Shown: positions 1 to 6,533 of the stretch, one piece after another
Layout of the letters: each line of letters begins with the position of its first letter
Numbering within the stretch: the stretch's first letter is position 1
NCBI GenBank assembly: GCA_015068335.1
Contig: SVKT01000047.1
Span: 1-10,534, forward strand
Direction of reading: 5' to 3'
Length of the DNA: 10,534 nucleotides
Source: Oscillospiraceae bacterium
GTDB lineage: Bacteria > Bacillota > Clostridia > Oscillospirales > Oscillospiraceae
Notes under the pieces: model-generated
What the model saw: only the letters and a program-made list of their open reading frames with translations
Told to the model about the DNA's origin: nothing
Databases searched by the model: none
Position numbers and translations under genes: made by a program

Positions 1-124
1 AGGCAACGCCGCGCCGTGACACCGAACGGGGAACCGCCTCCATCGGCAACGAGAGGTGTGTCTCGGGGAAATCCAACCCGTACCTAAGCCGTAAGATTTA
101 CCTTTTTTGCCGCCGTCGGCTTAG
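1..124 (+). ncRNA. ole: 3' portion of OLE RNA (Ornate Large Extremophilic RNA), 5' part outside window
   Basis: OLE RNA is a structured bacterial noncoding RNA of about 600 nt. It binds the membrane protein OapA to form a membrane-associated ribonucleoprotein, linked in Bacillus (Halalkalibacterium) halodurans to tolerance of short-chain alcohols, cold and divalent metals. Seen here: no frame gives a recognisable protein. The stretch is rich in GNAA/GGGGAA-type loops and short complementary arms, including cgaga 50-54 with tctcg 61-65, cggg 64-67 with cccg 77-80, and an 8-bp arm 84-91 with 117-124. No T-run follows the last hairpin, so transcription probably continues into the next gene. The assignment rests mainly on context: the next gene looks like oapA and is followed by dxs, tlyA, argR and recN, the known OLE neighbourhood. 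About 500 nt of the RNA should lie to the left. The 3' boundary is approximate. I could not align it to the OLE consensus, so another structured leader remains possible. Confidence 0.68.
84..124 (+). other. 8-bp stem-loop at the end of the noncoding region
   Basis: The arm ctaagccg (84-91) pairs perfectly with cggcttag (117-124) around a 25-nt loop that contains a T6 run (103-108). A smaller competing hairpin, gccg 109-112 with cggc 117-120, uses the same 3' arm. No T-run follows position 124, so it does not look like an intrinsic terminator. It ends 23 nt before the oapA ribosome binding site. It probably marks the 3' end of the structured OLE RNA, perhaps as a boundary or processing element; that role is inferred. 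Confidence 0.6.
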
Positions 125-147
125 CAAACGAAACCAAGCATTTCTTT

Positions 148-153
148 GGAGGA
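148..153 (+). promoter_or_regulatory. Ribosome binding site that sets the oapA start
   Basis: GGAGGA lies 7 nt before the TTG at 161-163, an ideal distance. An in-frame TTG at 146 overlaps this motif and has no Shine-Dalgarno sequence of its own. The 161 start is therefore preferred, removing five residues from the longest open frame. Confidence 0.8.
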
Positions 154-160
154 CGTTTTC

Positions 161-709
161 TTGAAAAAGAAAAAATCAGATAAAAAAGGCAGTTCGCCCT
201 ATCGGTGGGCGCTGACGGCGTTTTTGATGGCGGTGGCCGTATCCGCAGTGCTGACGCTGGCGTCGGAATCGATGCTGGACGGTGCGGGTATGGCAGTCGC
301 CCTTTTGATTTTATTGGTCTTTATCGCACTCGGTATCCTGTTTGATATTCTCGGCGTGGCTGTCACGGCAGCGGACCCCAAGCCCTTTCATTCTATGGCT
401 GCGCACAAGGTCAAAGGCGCCAGACAGGCGCTGATGCTGCTGCGGCACGCAGACCGCGTGTCCAGCATTTGCAACGATGTGGTGGGTGATATCTGCGGCA
501 TCGTATCCGGCGCCACCGGCGCAGTCATTGTGGTTCGACTGCAATCCGGTCTGGGGCTGAATGCCATTCTGGCTTCCGTGGGTGTGACCGCACTGATCTC
601 CGGCCTTACCATTGGCGGAAAAGCGCTGGGTAAGCCCTTTGCGATGAACCGCAGTACGCGAGTCGTCTATCTGGCGGGCAGGGTTTTGTATCTGTTCCGT
701 CGTCGTTAA
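161..709 (+). CDS. oapA: OLE-associated membrane protein OapA (DUF21/CNNM-like four-helix protein)
   Basis: In the OLE system OapA binds OLE RNA and anchors it at the cytoplasmic membrane; the pair is linked to Mg2+ homeostasis and stress tolerance. The 182-residue product has a very basic N-terminus (MKKKKSDKK) and about four hydrophobic helices: residues ~15-35, 43-68, 109-126 and 133-155. A polar segment with ADPKPFHSMAA (~71-81) and CNDVVGDICG (~104-113) lies between helices 2 and 3. DVVGD (106-110) fits the DxxxD motif reported for OapA, whose two Asp are, as I recall, at 104 and 108 in B. halodurans. The segment from ADPKPF through HADRVSS to the last helix resembles the DUF21 core of CNNM/CorC metal transporters, but there are no CBS or CorC domains. 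Start is TTG with a strong RBS; stop is TAA. dxs follows after 16 nt, as in known OLE loci. A short DUF21-like protein with no OLE link is the alternative. Confidence 0.82.
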   Translation: MKKKKSDKKGSSPYRWALTAFLMAVAVSAVLTLASESMLDGAGMAVALLILLVFIALGILFDILGVAVTAADPKPFHSMAAHKVKGARQALMLLRHADRVSSICNDVVGDICGIVSGATGAVIVVRLQSGLGLNAILASVGVTALISGLTIGGKALGKPFAMNRSTRVVYLAGRVLYLFRRR

Positions 710-725
710 CAGAGGAGAATTTTCG

Positions 726-2585
726 ATGATTCTGGAACAAATTTATTCTCCCGCCGACGTCAAGGCACTTTCTGCGCAGCAACTTCCGCAACTTTGCGAA
801 GAACTGCGCGCCTTTCTCATTGAAAACGTTGCAAAGACGGGCGGGCATCTGGCAGCCAATCTGGGCGCCGTGGAACTGACGGTGGCGATCCACCGCGTGT
901 TCGATACCGCCAGCGACCGCCTGGTCTTTGACGTGGGACATCAATCTTACGTCCACAAGGCGCTCACCGGGCGGAAAGATCTGTTCGGCACCCTGCGTCA
1001 ACTGGACGGTCTCTCCGGTTTTCCCAAGCCCCACGAAAGTGAACACGACGCCTTTATCGCCGGCCACGCATCCAATTCCGTGTCCGTGGCGCTGGGTATG
1101 GCGCGGGCCAGAACGCTGCAAAAGGCAGATTATCACGTTCTGGCACTGATCGGCGACGGCGCTTTGACCGGCGGTCTGGCCTACGAGGGACTCAACAACG
1201 CCGGTGCGTCCGGCGAACCGCTGATCGTTATCCTCAACGACAACGGAATGTCCATCAATCCCAATGTGGGCGGTATGCCGACCCATCTGACCCGCCTGCG
1301 CAGCAAGCCGGGCTACTATCGGTTCAAAAAGTGGTATCGCAGCCTGTTCGGCCCCCAGCCCACCAGCCACGCGCTTTACCGGTTCAACCACAAGGTCAAA
1401 ACCTTTGCGAAAAAGACCCTGCTGCCCGGAAGTACCCTGTTTGAGGATATGGGCTTCAACTATTTCGGGCCGGTGGACGGCCACGACCTGGGACAACTCT
1501 GTGACATTCTGCAACTGGCAAAGGAACTGAAACAGCCTGTGGTGGTGCACGTTCATACCCGCAAGGGCAAAGGATACGCCTTTGCCGAGCGGGAGCCGGG
1601 CAGATTTCACGGCATCAGCCCCTTCGATCCCGCCACCGGTATCGTAAAGGGAGGCGGAGAGGACACCTTCTCCGCCGTGTTCGGCCGCGCGCTGACGGTG
1701 TGCGCCGCGGAAGATGACCGCGTCTGCGCCATCACGGCCGCTATGGCAGACGGCACGGGTCTTGCGCCTTTTGCGGCTGCCTGTCCCGACCGCTTTTTCG
1801 ATGTGGCCATCGCAGAGGGACACGGTGTTGCTATGGCTGCCGGTATGGCGGCGCAGGGGATGATTCCTGTGTTTGCGGTGTATTCCACCTTTTTGCAGCG
1901 CGGTTTTGACCAGTTGATCCACGATGTATCCCTGGAACGCCTTCACGCTGTGTTTGCCGTTGACCGCGCAGGCCTTGTCGGCGCGGACGGAGAAACCCAT
2001 CACGGATGCTTCGACGCGTTGTTTTTGCCTGAAATTCCGGGTTTTACGGTGCTTTGCCCCACCAGTTTTGCGGAGTTGCGCTCTATGCTGCATCAGGCAT
2101 TGTTTGCATTGGATGGACCTGTTGCCCTGCGCTATCCCCGGGGCGGGGAGGGGCGCTTCCGTCAGGACACTTCGGACGCTGATATCGTGCGGCTCTGCGA
2201 GGGCGAGGACATTACGCTGGTTTCCTACGGTATTCTTGTCAATCACCTGCTGGACGCGGCAGACCTTCTGAAAAGCAAGGGCATCCGTGCGGAAGTGGTG
2301 AAACTAAACCGCATCGCACCCCTGTCCGGTGAGGCTGTCTGCAAGGCGCTGGGGAACAGAAAGAACATTCTCGTGTTGGAAGATTCCTTCGGCCCGGGCT
2401 GCGTGGGACAGCGGCTGAATGCTATCCTTACACAGAACGGACAGGCCCCCAACCGTCTGATTCTGAAAAATCTGGGAAAAACCTATGCGCCCGAGGGCAG
2501 CGTGTCCCAGTTGGAACATCGCTTCGGACTGGACGCAGCAGCCGTAGCGGCAGCAGCAGAGGAGGCGATCGCAAGTGGCAAATAA
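726..2585 (+). CDS. dxs: 1-deoxy-D-xylulose-5-phosphate synthase
   Basis: This thiamine-diphosphate enzyme condenses pyruvate with glyceraldehyde 3-phosphate to DXP, the first step of the MEP isoprenoid pathway and a precursor for thiamine and pyridoxal. The 619 residues match the family's usual ~620. The N-terminal ThDP domain shows DVGHQSYVHK (69-78), AGHASNSVSVALGMA, GDGALTGG from 143 and NDNGMSI from 171, the GDG...N cofactor and Mg2+ motif with 28-residue spacing. The middle domain carries the catalytic Glu364 in IAEGHGVAMAAGMAA, then YSTFLQRGFDQLIHDV and DRAGLVGADGETHHG. The C-terminal transketolase-C domain covers roughly the last 130 residues. The Gln usual after the catalytic Glu is Gly here, a conservative oddity in a protein that otherwise looks fully active. 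ATG start, with AGAGGAG at 711-717 placed 8 nt upstream. The last 11 nt overlap tlyA. Confidence 0.97.
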   Translation: MILEQIYSPADVKALSAQQLPQLCEELRAFLIENVAKTGGHLAANLGAVELTVAIHRVFDTASDRLVFDVGHQSYVHKALTGRKDLFGTLRQLDGLSGFPKPHESEHDAFIAGHASNSVSVALGMARARTLQKADYHVLALIGDGALTGGLAYEGLNNAGASGEPLIVILNDNGMSINPNVGGMPTHLTRLRSKPGYYRFKKWYRSLFGPQPTSHALYRFNHKVKTFAKKTLLPGSTLFEDMGFNYFGPVDGHDLGQLCDILQLAKELKQPVVVHVHTRKGKGYAFAEREPGRFHGISPFDPATGIVKGGGEDTFSAVFGRALTVCAAEDDRVCAITAAMADGTGLAPFAAACPDRFFDVAIAEGHGVAMAAGMAAQGMIPVFAVYSTFLQRGFDQLIHDVSLERLHAVFAVDRAGLVGADGETHHGCFDALFLPEIPGFTVLCPTSFAELRSMLHQALFALDGPVALRYPRGGEGRFRQDTSDADIVRLCEGEDITLVSYGILVNHLLDAADLLKSKGIRAEVVKLNRIAPLSGEAVCKALGNRKNILVLEDSFGPGCVGQRLNAILTQNGQAPNRLILKNLGKTYAPEGSVSQLEHRFGLDAAAVAAAAEEAIASGK

Positions 2586-3399
2586 AACACGGCTGGATGT
2601 GCTGCTGGTGGAGCAGGGACTGCTGGAAAGCCGCCAAAAGGCACAGGCTACCATTATGAGCGGACTGGTATTTGTAAACGATCAGCGGGTGGATAAGCCC
2701 GGCACCGCCATTGCCAACGATGCCAAAATCGAAATTCGCGGAAACACCCTGAAATACGTCAGCCGCGGCGGTCTGAAACTGGAAAAAGCAATGGCGTCCT
2801 TTCCTGTGGAACTGAATGGCGCCATCTGCGGTGATATCGGCGCATCCACCGGCGGCTTTACGGACTGTATGCTGCAAAACGGCGCGTCCAAAGTCTATGC
2901 CGTGGATGTGGGCTATGGTCAACTGGCCTGGAAACTGCGCGAGGATCCCCGGGTGGTCTGTATGGAGCGCACCAACGCCCGGTATCTCGACCACGAACAG
3001 ATCCCCGATGAACTGGATTTTGCATCCATCGACGTCAGTTTCATTTCCCTGAAACTGATCCTGCCTGCCGTTTGCGGCATCCTGAAAGAAGGCGGCCACG
3101 TGGCCTGCCTGGTGAAGCCGCAATTCGAGGCCGGAAAGGAAAAGGTAGGGAAAAAGGGCGTGGTCAGAGACCCTGCTGTCCATCAGGAAGTTCTGGAAAA
3201 CTTCCTGAACCACGCAAAGGAATCCGGCTTTACAGTCCTTGGATTAACTTACTCTCCCATTCGTGGGCCAGAGGGAAATATCGAATATCTCGGTTATCTG
3301 GAAAAGGCGGAATGGGCGGAACTGAAATTTGATTTGAAGGCGCTGGTGGAGGAATCTCATCAGACGCTGAAAGAACACGGAGAGGGGAGCGGACAATGA
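2575..3399 (+). CDS. tlyA: TlyA family rRNA (cytidine-2'-O)-methyltransferase
   Basis: TlyA enzymes use SAM to methylate ribose 2'-OH groups; the mycobacterial enzyme modifies 16S C1409 and 23S C1920, which confers capreomycin sensitivity. This 274-residue protein has an N-terminal S4 RNA-binding domain (~1-62, RLDVLLVEQGLLESRQKA) and then an FtsJ/RrmJ-type Rossmann domain. The SAM motif DIGASTGGFTDCML is at 87-100. A Lys-Asp-Lys-Glu catalytic tetrad can be read as K68 (SRGGLKLEK), D153 (SIDVSF), K181 (VKPQFE) and E237 (GNIEYL). The start is GTG, 9 nt after AGAGGAGG (2558-2565) and inside the end of dxs (11-nt overlap), so translation is probably coupled. It ends in a 4-nt ATGA overlap with nadK. 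Earlier annotations often call such proteins hemolysin A; the methyltransferase role is much better supported. The exact rRNA target here is inferred from the family. Confidence 0.95.
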   Translation: MANKTRLDVLLVEQGLLESRQKAQATIMSGLVFVNDQRVDKPGTAIANDAKIEIRGNTLKYVSRGGLKLEKAMASFPVELNGAICGDIGASTGGFTDCMLQNGASKVYAVDVGYGQLAWKLREDPRVVCMERTNARYLDHEQIPDELDFASIDVSFISLKLILPAVCGILKEGGHVACLVKPQFEAGKEKVGKKGVVRDPAVHQEVLENFLNHAKESGFTVLGLTYSPIRGPEGNIEYLGYLEKAEWAELKFDLKALVEESHQTLKEHGEGSGQ

Positions 3400-4277
3400 A
3401 AAAGAAGATCATTCTGTGCCCCAATCCCCACCGCGATCTTGGAATGGTAACTACCAAGGCGGCGGAGTGCATTTTGCAGGAGATGGGCTTCCAGACCGTT
3501 GTCTGTTCGCCCTTCCGCGACCAGAAGGACGAATCTTTTGCGGATTACGATGTCAAGCCGCTGTTGCAGGAACTGAAAGGCGCAGATCTGCTCATCACCT
3601 TTGGCGGTGACGGCACGATCCTGCACCTTGCAAAACTGGCCGCGCTGCACAAGATCCCCGTTCTGGGCATCAATATGGGCGGTCTGGGCTTTATTGCGGA
3701 ACTGGAAAAGGGCGAACTTGACGTCCTCCGGAAGTTGCAGGACTGGACCTTTGAAACCGAGCATCGTATGATGCTGGACGTTTCCGTTATGCGGGACGGC
3801 AAGCAGATCTACACCAATCTGGGTTTGAATGATGCCGTCATCCGGGAGGGCCCCATCTCCCACGCCATCCACCTGAAAATCTCCTCCGACGGGCGGCATC
3901 TGGCGGACATCGCCGGCGACGGCGTCATCGTCGCCACGCCCACAGGCTCCACGGCCTACTCACTCTCTGCCGGCGGCCCTGTGGTGGAACCGGTGGCGCA
4001 GACGATGGTCGTGTGTCCTATCTGCATCCACAATATGCGCTTTTCCTCTTATGTGCTGGCGCCGGAACACACCCTGACGGTGGAATTGGAGCGCAACGGC
4101 AGAAAGCCGGTGTATCTCTTTGTGGATGAGAGCCGTGCCTTTGCGCTGAAAGCGGATGATAAGGTCGTCGTGCGCCGCAGCAAGCACGCCCTGAAACTCG
4201 TCCGCTTGACGGAACGCAGTTTCTGCGAGATTTTTGCCCAAAAAATGCTTCCGGGAGGGCTGAACAGTGAAAAATAA
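3396..4277 (+). CDS. nadK: NAD(+) kinase (ATP/poly-P dependent)
   Basis: Cytosolic NadK phosphorylates the 2'-OH of the NAD adenosine ribose to make NADP, the reductant carrier required by later MEP-pathway steps and by biosynthesis generally. The 293 residues show the family signature GGDGT at 70-74 (Asp72 is the catalytic base), GINMGGLGFIAEL (91-103), the ND pair at 145-146 where the family has an NE/ND pair contacting NAD, and TPTGSTAYSLSAGGP at 181-195. Length is normal. The ATG lies in an ATGA overlap with the tlyA stop, with a purine-rich AGAGGGGA at 3381-3388 as ribosome binding site. The 3' end overlaps the argR GTG start by 11 nt. All catalytic residues I can identify are present. 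Confidence 0.96.
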   Translation: MKKKIILCPNPHRDLGMVTTKAAECILQEMGFQTVVCSPFRDQKDESFADYDVKPLLQELKGADLLITFGGDGTILHLAKLAALHKIPVLGINMGGLGFIAELEKGELDVLRKLQDWTFETEHRMMLDVSVMRDGKQIYTNLGLNDAVIREGPISHAIHLKISSDGRHLADIAGDGVIVATPTGSTAYSLSAGGPVVEPVAQTMVVCPICIHNMRFSSYVLAPEHTLTVELERNGRKPVYLFVDESRAFALKADDKVVVRRSKHALKLVRLTERSFCEIFAQKMLPGGLNSEK

Positions 4278-4716
4278 CCGTCAAAGTATGATTCTTGAAA
4301 TCATTTCCCAGGAAAATATCGAAACGCAGGAGCAGTTGCTTGCCCGTTTGCAGGAGAAGGGCATCACCAGTACCCAGGCCACGATCTCCCGCGACATCAA
4401 GCAAATGCACCTCATCAAGGAGCCGGTGGGGCAGGGCGTGTACAAGTACGCTGTGTCCAACAACCGCACCAAACTGAATGTGGCGGAGAAACTGCGCACG
4501 ATCTTTCGCGAGAGCATCACCAGCATCGCCAGCGCCCAGAATATCGTGGTCATCAAAACGATGCCTGGCCTAGCCAGTGCCGCGTGCAGCGCGCTGGACA
4601 ATATGGAGATCAGTTATATGGTCGGCTCTCTGGCAGGCGACGACACCGCCTTTTTGCTGATGCGGGATACCGAATCCGCAACCATCTTCTGCGAGGAACT
4701 GAAATCTATGCTGTAA
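4267..4716 (+). CDS. argR: Arginine repressor ArgR/AhrC
   Basis: ArgR is a hexameric, arginine-responsive DNA-binding protein that represses arginine biosynthesis and, in Firmicutes, can activate arginine catabolism. The 149-residue product has the usual length. It has an N-terminal winged helix (~1-70) with the recognition segment TQATISRDIKQMHL at 36-49. The C-terminal oligomerisation and arginine-binding domain carries GLASAACSALDN (101-112) and GDDTAFLLMRD from 124; Asp125 and Asp126 correspond to the arginine-contacting Asp pair. GTG start, with GGGAGG (4253-4258) 8 nt upstream and inside the end of nadK. Like its Bacillus counterpart ahrC, it lies between the tlyA region and recN, so it is a chromosomal housekeeping copy. 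I did not identify a convincing ARG box in the window, so autoregulation is not shown. Confidence 0.96.
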   Translation: MKNNRQSMILEIISQENIETQEQLLARLQEKGITSTQATISRDIKQMHLIKEPVGQGVYKYAVSNNRTKLNVAEKLRTIFRESITSIASAQNIVVIKTMPGLASAACSALDNMEISYMVGSLAGDDTAFLLMRDTESATIFCEELKSML

Positions 4717-4724
4717 AGCCGGAA

Positions 4725-4731
4725 AAGGAGG
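4725..4731 (+). promoter_or_regulatory. Ribosome binding site that sets the recN start
   Basis: AAGGAGG is the best Shine-Dalgarno match in the window and sits 8 nt before the TTG at 4740. The recN frame is open further upstream into argR, but those residues do not resemble RecN. The protein begins with LELLHIENI, as RecN proteins do, only when started here. Confidence 0.88.
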
Positions 4732-4739
4732 CGTCTGCC

Positions 4740-6422
4740 TTGCTGGAACTTCTGCATATTGAGAATATTGCGGTCATCGAAGAGGCGGACATCAGTTTTC
4801 GCCCCGGCTTCAACGCACTCACAGGTGAGACCGGCGCCGGTAAATCCATCGTCATTGACGCGATGAACGCGGTGCTGGGCGGGCGGACCTCCCGGGAACT
4901 GATCCGTACCGGCGCCGAGAAGGCCTTCGTCAGTGCCGCATTTTCCCGGATCAGCCGTGACCTGCCGGCCTTTGCGGAGACCGGCACCGAGCCGGATGAG
5001 AACGGCGAACTGCTGTTGCAGCGCGAAATTTTTGCCGACGGCAGAAACAACTGCCGCGCCAACGGCCGGCCGGTCACTGTGGCGCAACTGCGCCGGATCG
5101 GCAACGAACTGCTGAACATTCACGGTCAGCACGATGGTCAGCAACTTCTGGATGAGGAGCAGCACGGCACCTACCTGGATCGCTTCGGGCGAACAGAGGC
5201 GGCGCTGGCAGCCTATCAGGAAGCATATACGGCGATGCACGACCTGCGGATCCAGATCCGCGCTTTGCAGATGGACGAAGCAGAAAAGGCGCGGCGGGTA
5301 GACAGCCTGCACTTCCAGATCGGTGAATTGGAACGGGCAGAACTGAAAGCAGGCGAGGAGGAGGAACTCCTGACCCGACGCAACATCCTGCGGAACGGAG
5401 AGAAGTACATCGCCGCGCTTTCCGGCGCGGACTGGTGCCTCTCCGGCGGCGATGATTCTGCCGGCGCCGTTGCACAGTTGCGGGAGGCGGAGTCGGCTAT
5501 GGCCGGGATCCGCAACTTGGGCGATGACCTTGCTGAACTGTATAAGCGATTGGAAGAACTGCGGTGTGAAGTGTTTGACCTTGCCGAAACGATCCGCGAT
5601 AAACGGCAGGAATTTGACTTCTCCGCGGACGAACTGGACGCCGTGGAAAGCCGCAGCGACCAGTTGTATCGCCTGAAAAAGAAATACGGCGCCACTGTTG
5701 AGGATATGCTGGCGTATCTGGATCGGTGCCGGGCGGAACTGGATGAGATCGAAACGGCCGATGACACCATTCTTCTGCTGGAAACCAAACTGAAAAAGGC
5801 GGAGACTGCCGTATTCGCCGCCGGCGCGGAATTGTCTGCGGTGCGAAAGGCCGCAGCGCTGGCGCTGGAACAGCGCATCCAGAAGGAGTTGCAGGAACTG
5901 GATATGGCAAAGGTCCGGTTCTCCATTGATTTCGCCGGAAAAGAGCCGGCCCCGGACGGCTGCGATGTGATCCGCTTCCTGATGTCCGCCAATGTGGGCG
6001 AGGATCTGCGGCCCATTGCAAAAATCGCTTCCGGCGGCGAACTTGCCCGTATTATGCTGGCGCTGAAAAATGTGCTGGCAGAGCAGGAAGCCGTCAGCAC
6101 CCTGGTGTTTGACGAAGTGGATACCGGCGTTTCTGGCCGCGCCGCCCAGAAAGTGGCGGAAAAACTGGCGCAGGTCAGCCGCTGCAAGCAGGTGCTCTGT
6201 GTGACCCATCTGCCCCAGTTGGCGGCGATGGCGGATGTACATTTTTCCGTCGAAAAGGGAGAAGCAAACGGACGTACCTACACAAAAGTCCTCTGTCTGG
6301 ACCGGGAACAGCGCAAGGCGGAACTGGCGCGGATCACCGGCGGCAGCAAGGTGACAGACGCCCTTTTGCAAAGCGCCGGGGAACTCCTGGACGAGGCGGA
6401 ACGGTTCCGCGCGGGAATTTGA
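4740..6422 (+). CDS. recN: DNA repair protein RecN (SMC-like ATPase)
   Basis: RecN is an SMC-family ATPase recruited early to DNA double-strand breaks, where it helps hold ends or sister chromatids together for RecA-dependent repair. From the TTG start it is 560 residues, normal for the family. Walker A is GETGAGKS at 29-36. The GQHDGQQLLD motif follows near residue 125. A long alpha-helical coiled-coil region with a central hinge runs from ~150 to ~390. The ABC signature ASGGELAR starts at 430, Walker B/D-loop VFDEVDTGVSG has Asp458-Glu459, and the switch His is in CVTHLPQLAA. It is the last gene of the operon, 23 nt after argR, and is followed within 8 nt by a strong terminator. No SOS (LexA) box was noted in front of it, so it probably depends on the operon promoter. 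Confidence 0.97.
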   Translation: MLELLHIENIAVIEEADISFRPGFNALTGETGAGKSIVIDAMNAVLGGRTSRELIRTGAEKAFVSAAFSRISRDLPAFAETGTEPDENGELLLQREIFADGRNNCRANGRPVTVAQLRRIGNELLNIHGQHDGQQLLDEEQHGTYLDRFGRTEAALAAYQEAYTAMHDLRIQIRALQMDEAEKARRVDSLHFQIGELERAELKAGEEEELLTRRNILRNGEKYIAALSGADWCLSGGDDSAGAVAQLREAESAMAGIRNLGDDLAELYKRLEELRCEVFDLAETIRDKRQEFDFSADELDAVESRSDQLYRLKKKYGATVEDMLAYLDRCRAELDEIETADDTILLLETKLKKAETAVFAAGAELSAVRKAAALALEQRIQKELQELDMAKVRFSIDFAGKEPAPDGCDVIRFLMSANVGEDLRPIAKIASGGELARIMLALKNVLAEQEAVSTLVFDEVDTGVSGRAAQKVAEKLAQVSRCKQVLCVTHLPQLAAMADVHFSVEKGEANGRTYTKVLCLDREQRKAELARITGGSKVTDALLQSAGELLDEAERFRAGI

Positions 6423-6430
6423 ACCAACGG

Positions 6431-6457
6431 GGAGAGGCAGCGATGCCTCTCCTTTTT
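6431..6457 (+). terminator. Rho-independent terminator of the oapA-recN operon
   Basis: A perfect 9-bp stem, ggagaggca (6431-6439) with tgcctctcc (6444-6452), is closed by a GCGA (GNRA) tetraloop and followed by TTTTT (6453-6457). It begins 8 nt after the recN stop and precedes a new promoter, so it separates the operon from the helicase gene. Confidence 0.92.
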
Positions 6458-6471
6458 GTTGAGAAAACAAG

Positions 6472-6500
6472 TTGACCACAGGCCGTTTTTCCCCTACAAT
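6472..6500 (+). promoter_or_regulatory. Sigma-A type promoter for the helicase gene
   Basis: TTGACC (6472-6477, one mismatch to the -35 consensus) and TACAAT (6495-6500, one mismatch to the -10 consensus) are separated by exactly 17 bp. The predicted transcription start near 6507 leaves a 5' leader of about 27 nt before the ATG at 6534. It lies directly after the recN terminator, as expected for an independent unit. Confidence 0.85.
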
Positions 6501-6533
6501 AGACAGCAAGATTTGATGAAATTTGGTGAACCT

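Noticed and set aside
1..145. Known metabolite or metal riboswitch (M-box, yybP-ykoY, TPP, cobalamin, NiCo) in front of a putative metal-related membrane protein
   Set aside because: I could not find the conserved core sequences of these classes. A TPP switch before dxs is also excluded, because only 16 nt separate oapA and dxs.
146..160. Five-residue longer oapA start at TTG 146
   Set aside because: The codon overlaps the Shine-Dalgarno motif itself and has none of its own.
3..164. Plus-strand frame open from the left edge to a TGA at 162-164, as a possible 3' end of an upstream protein
   Set aside because: The residues are Arg/Ser/Cys-rich with no recognisable family, and the frame overlaps the oapA RBS and start. 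The stretch fits a structured noncoding RNA better.
606..2246. 546-codon minus-strand frame opposite dxs
   Set aside because: Fully antisense to a clear DXS coding sequence; no domain, no ribosome binding site noticed, and the same composition artefact.
4584..4739. Upstream extension of recN into argR
   Set aside because: The extra residues do not resemble RecN. The AAGGAGG at 4725-4731 points to the TTG at 4740, which gives a family-typical N-terminus.
6456..6533. Upstream extension of the helicase frame starting at TTG 6456
   Set aside because: That start lies in the T-run of the recN terminator and upstream of the promoter at 6472-6500, so it would not be on the transcript.
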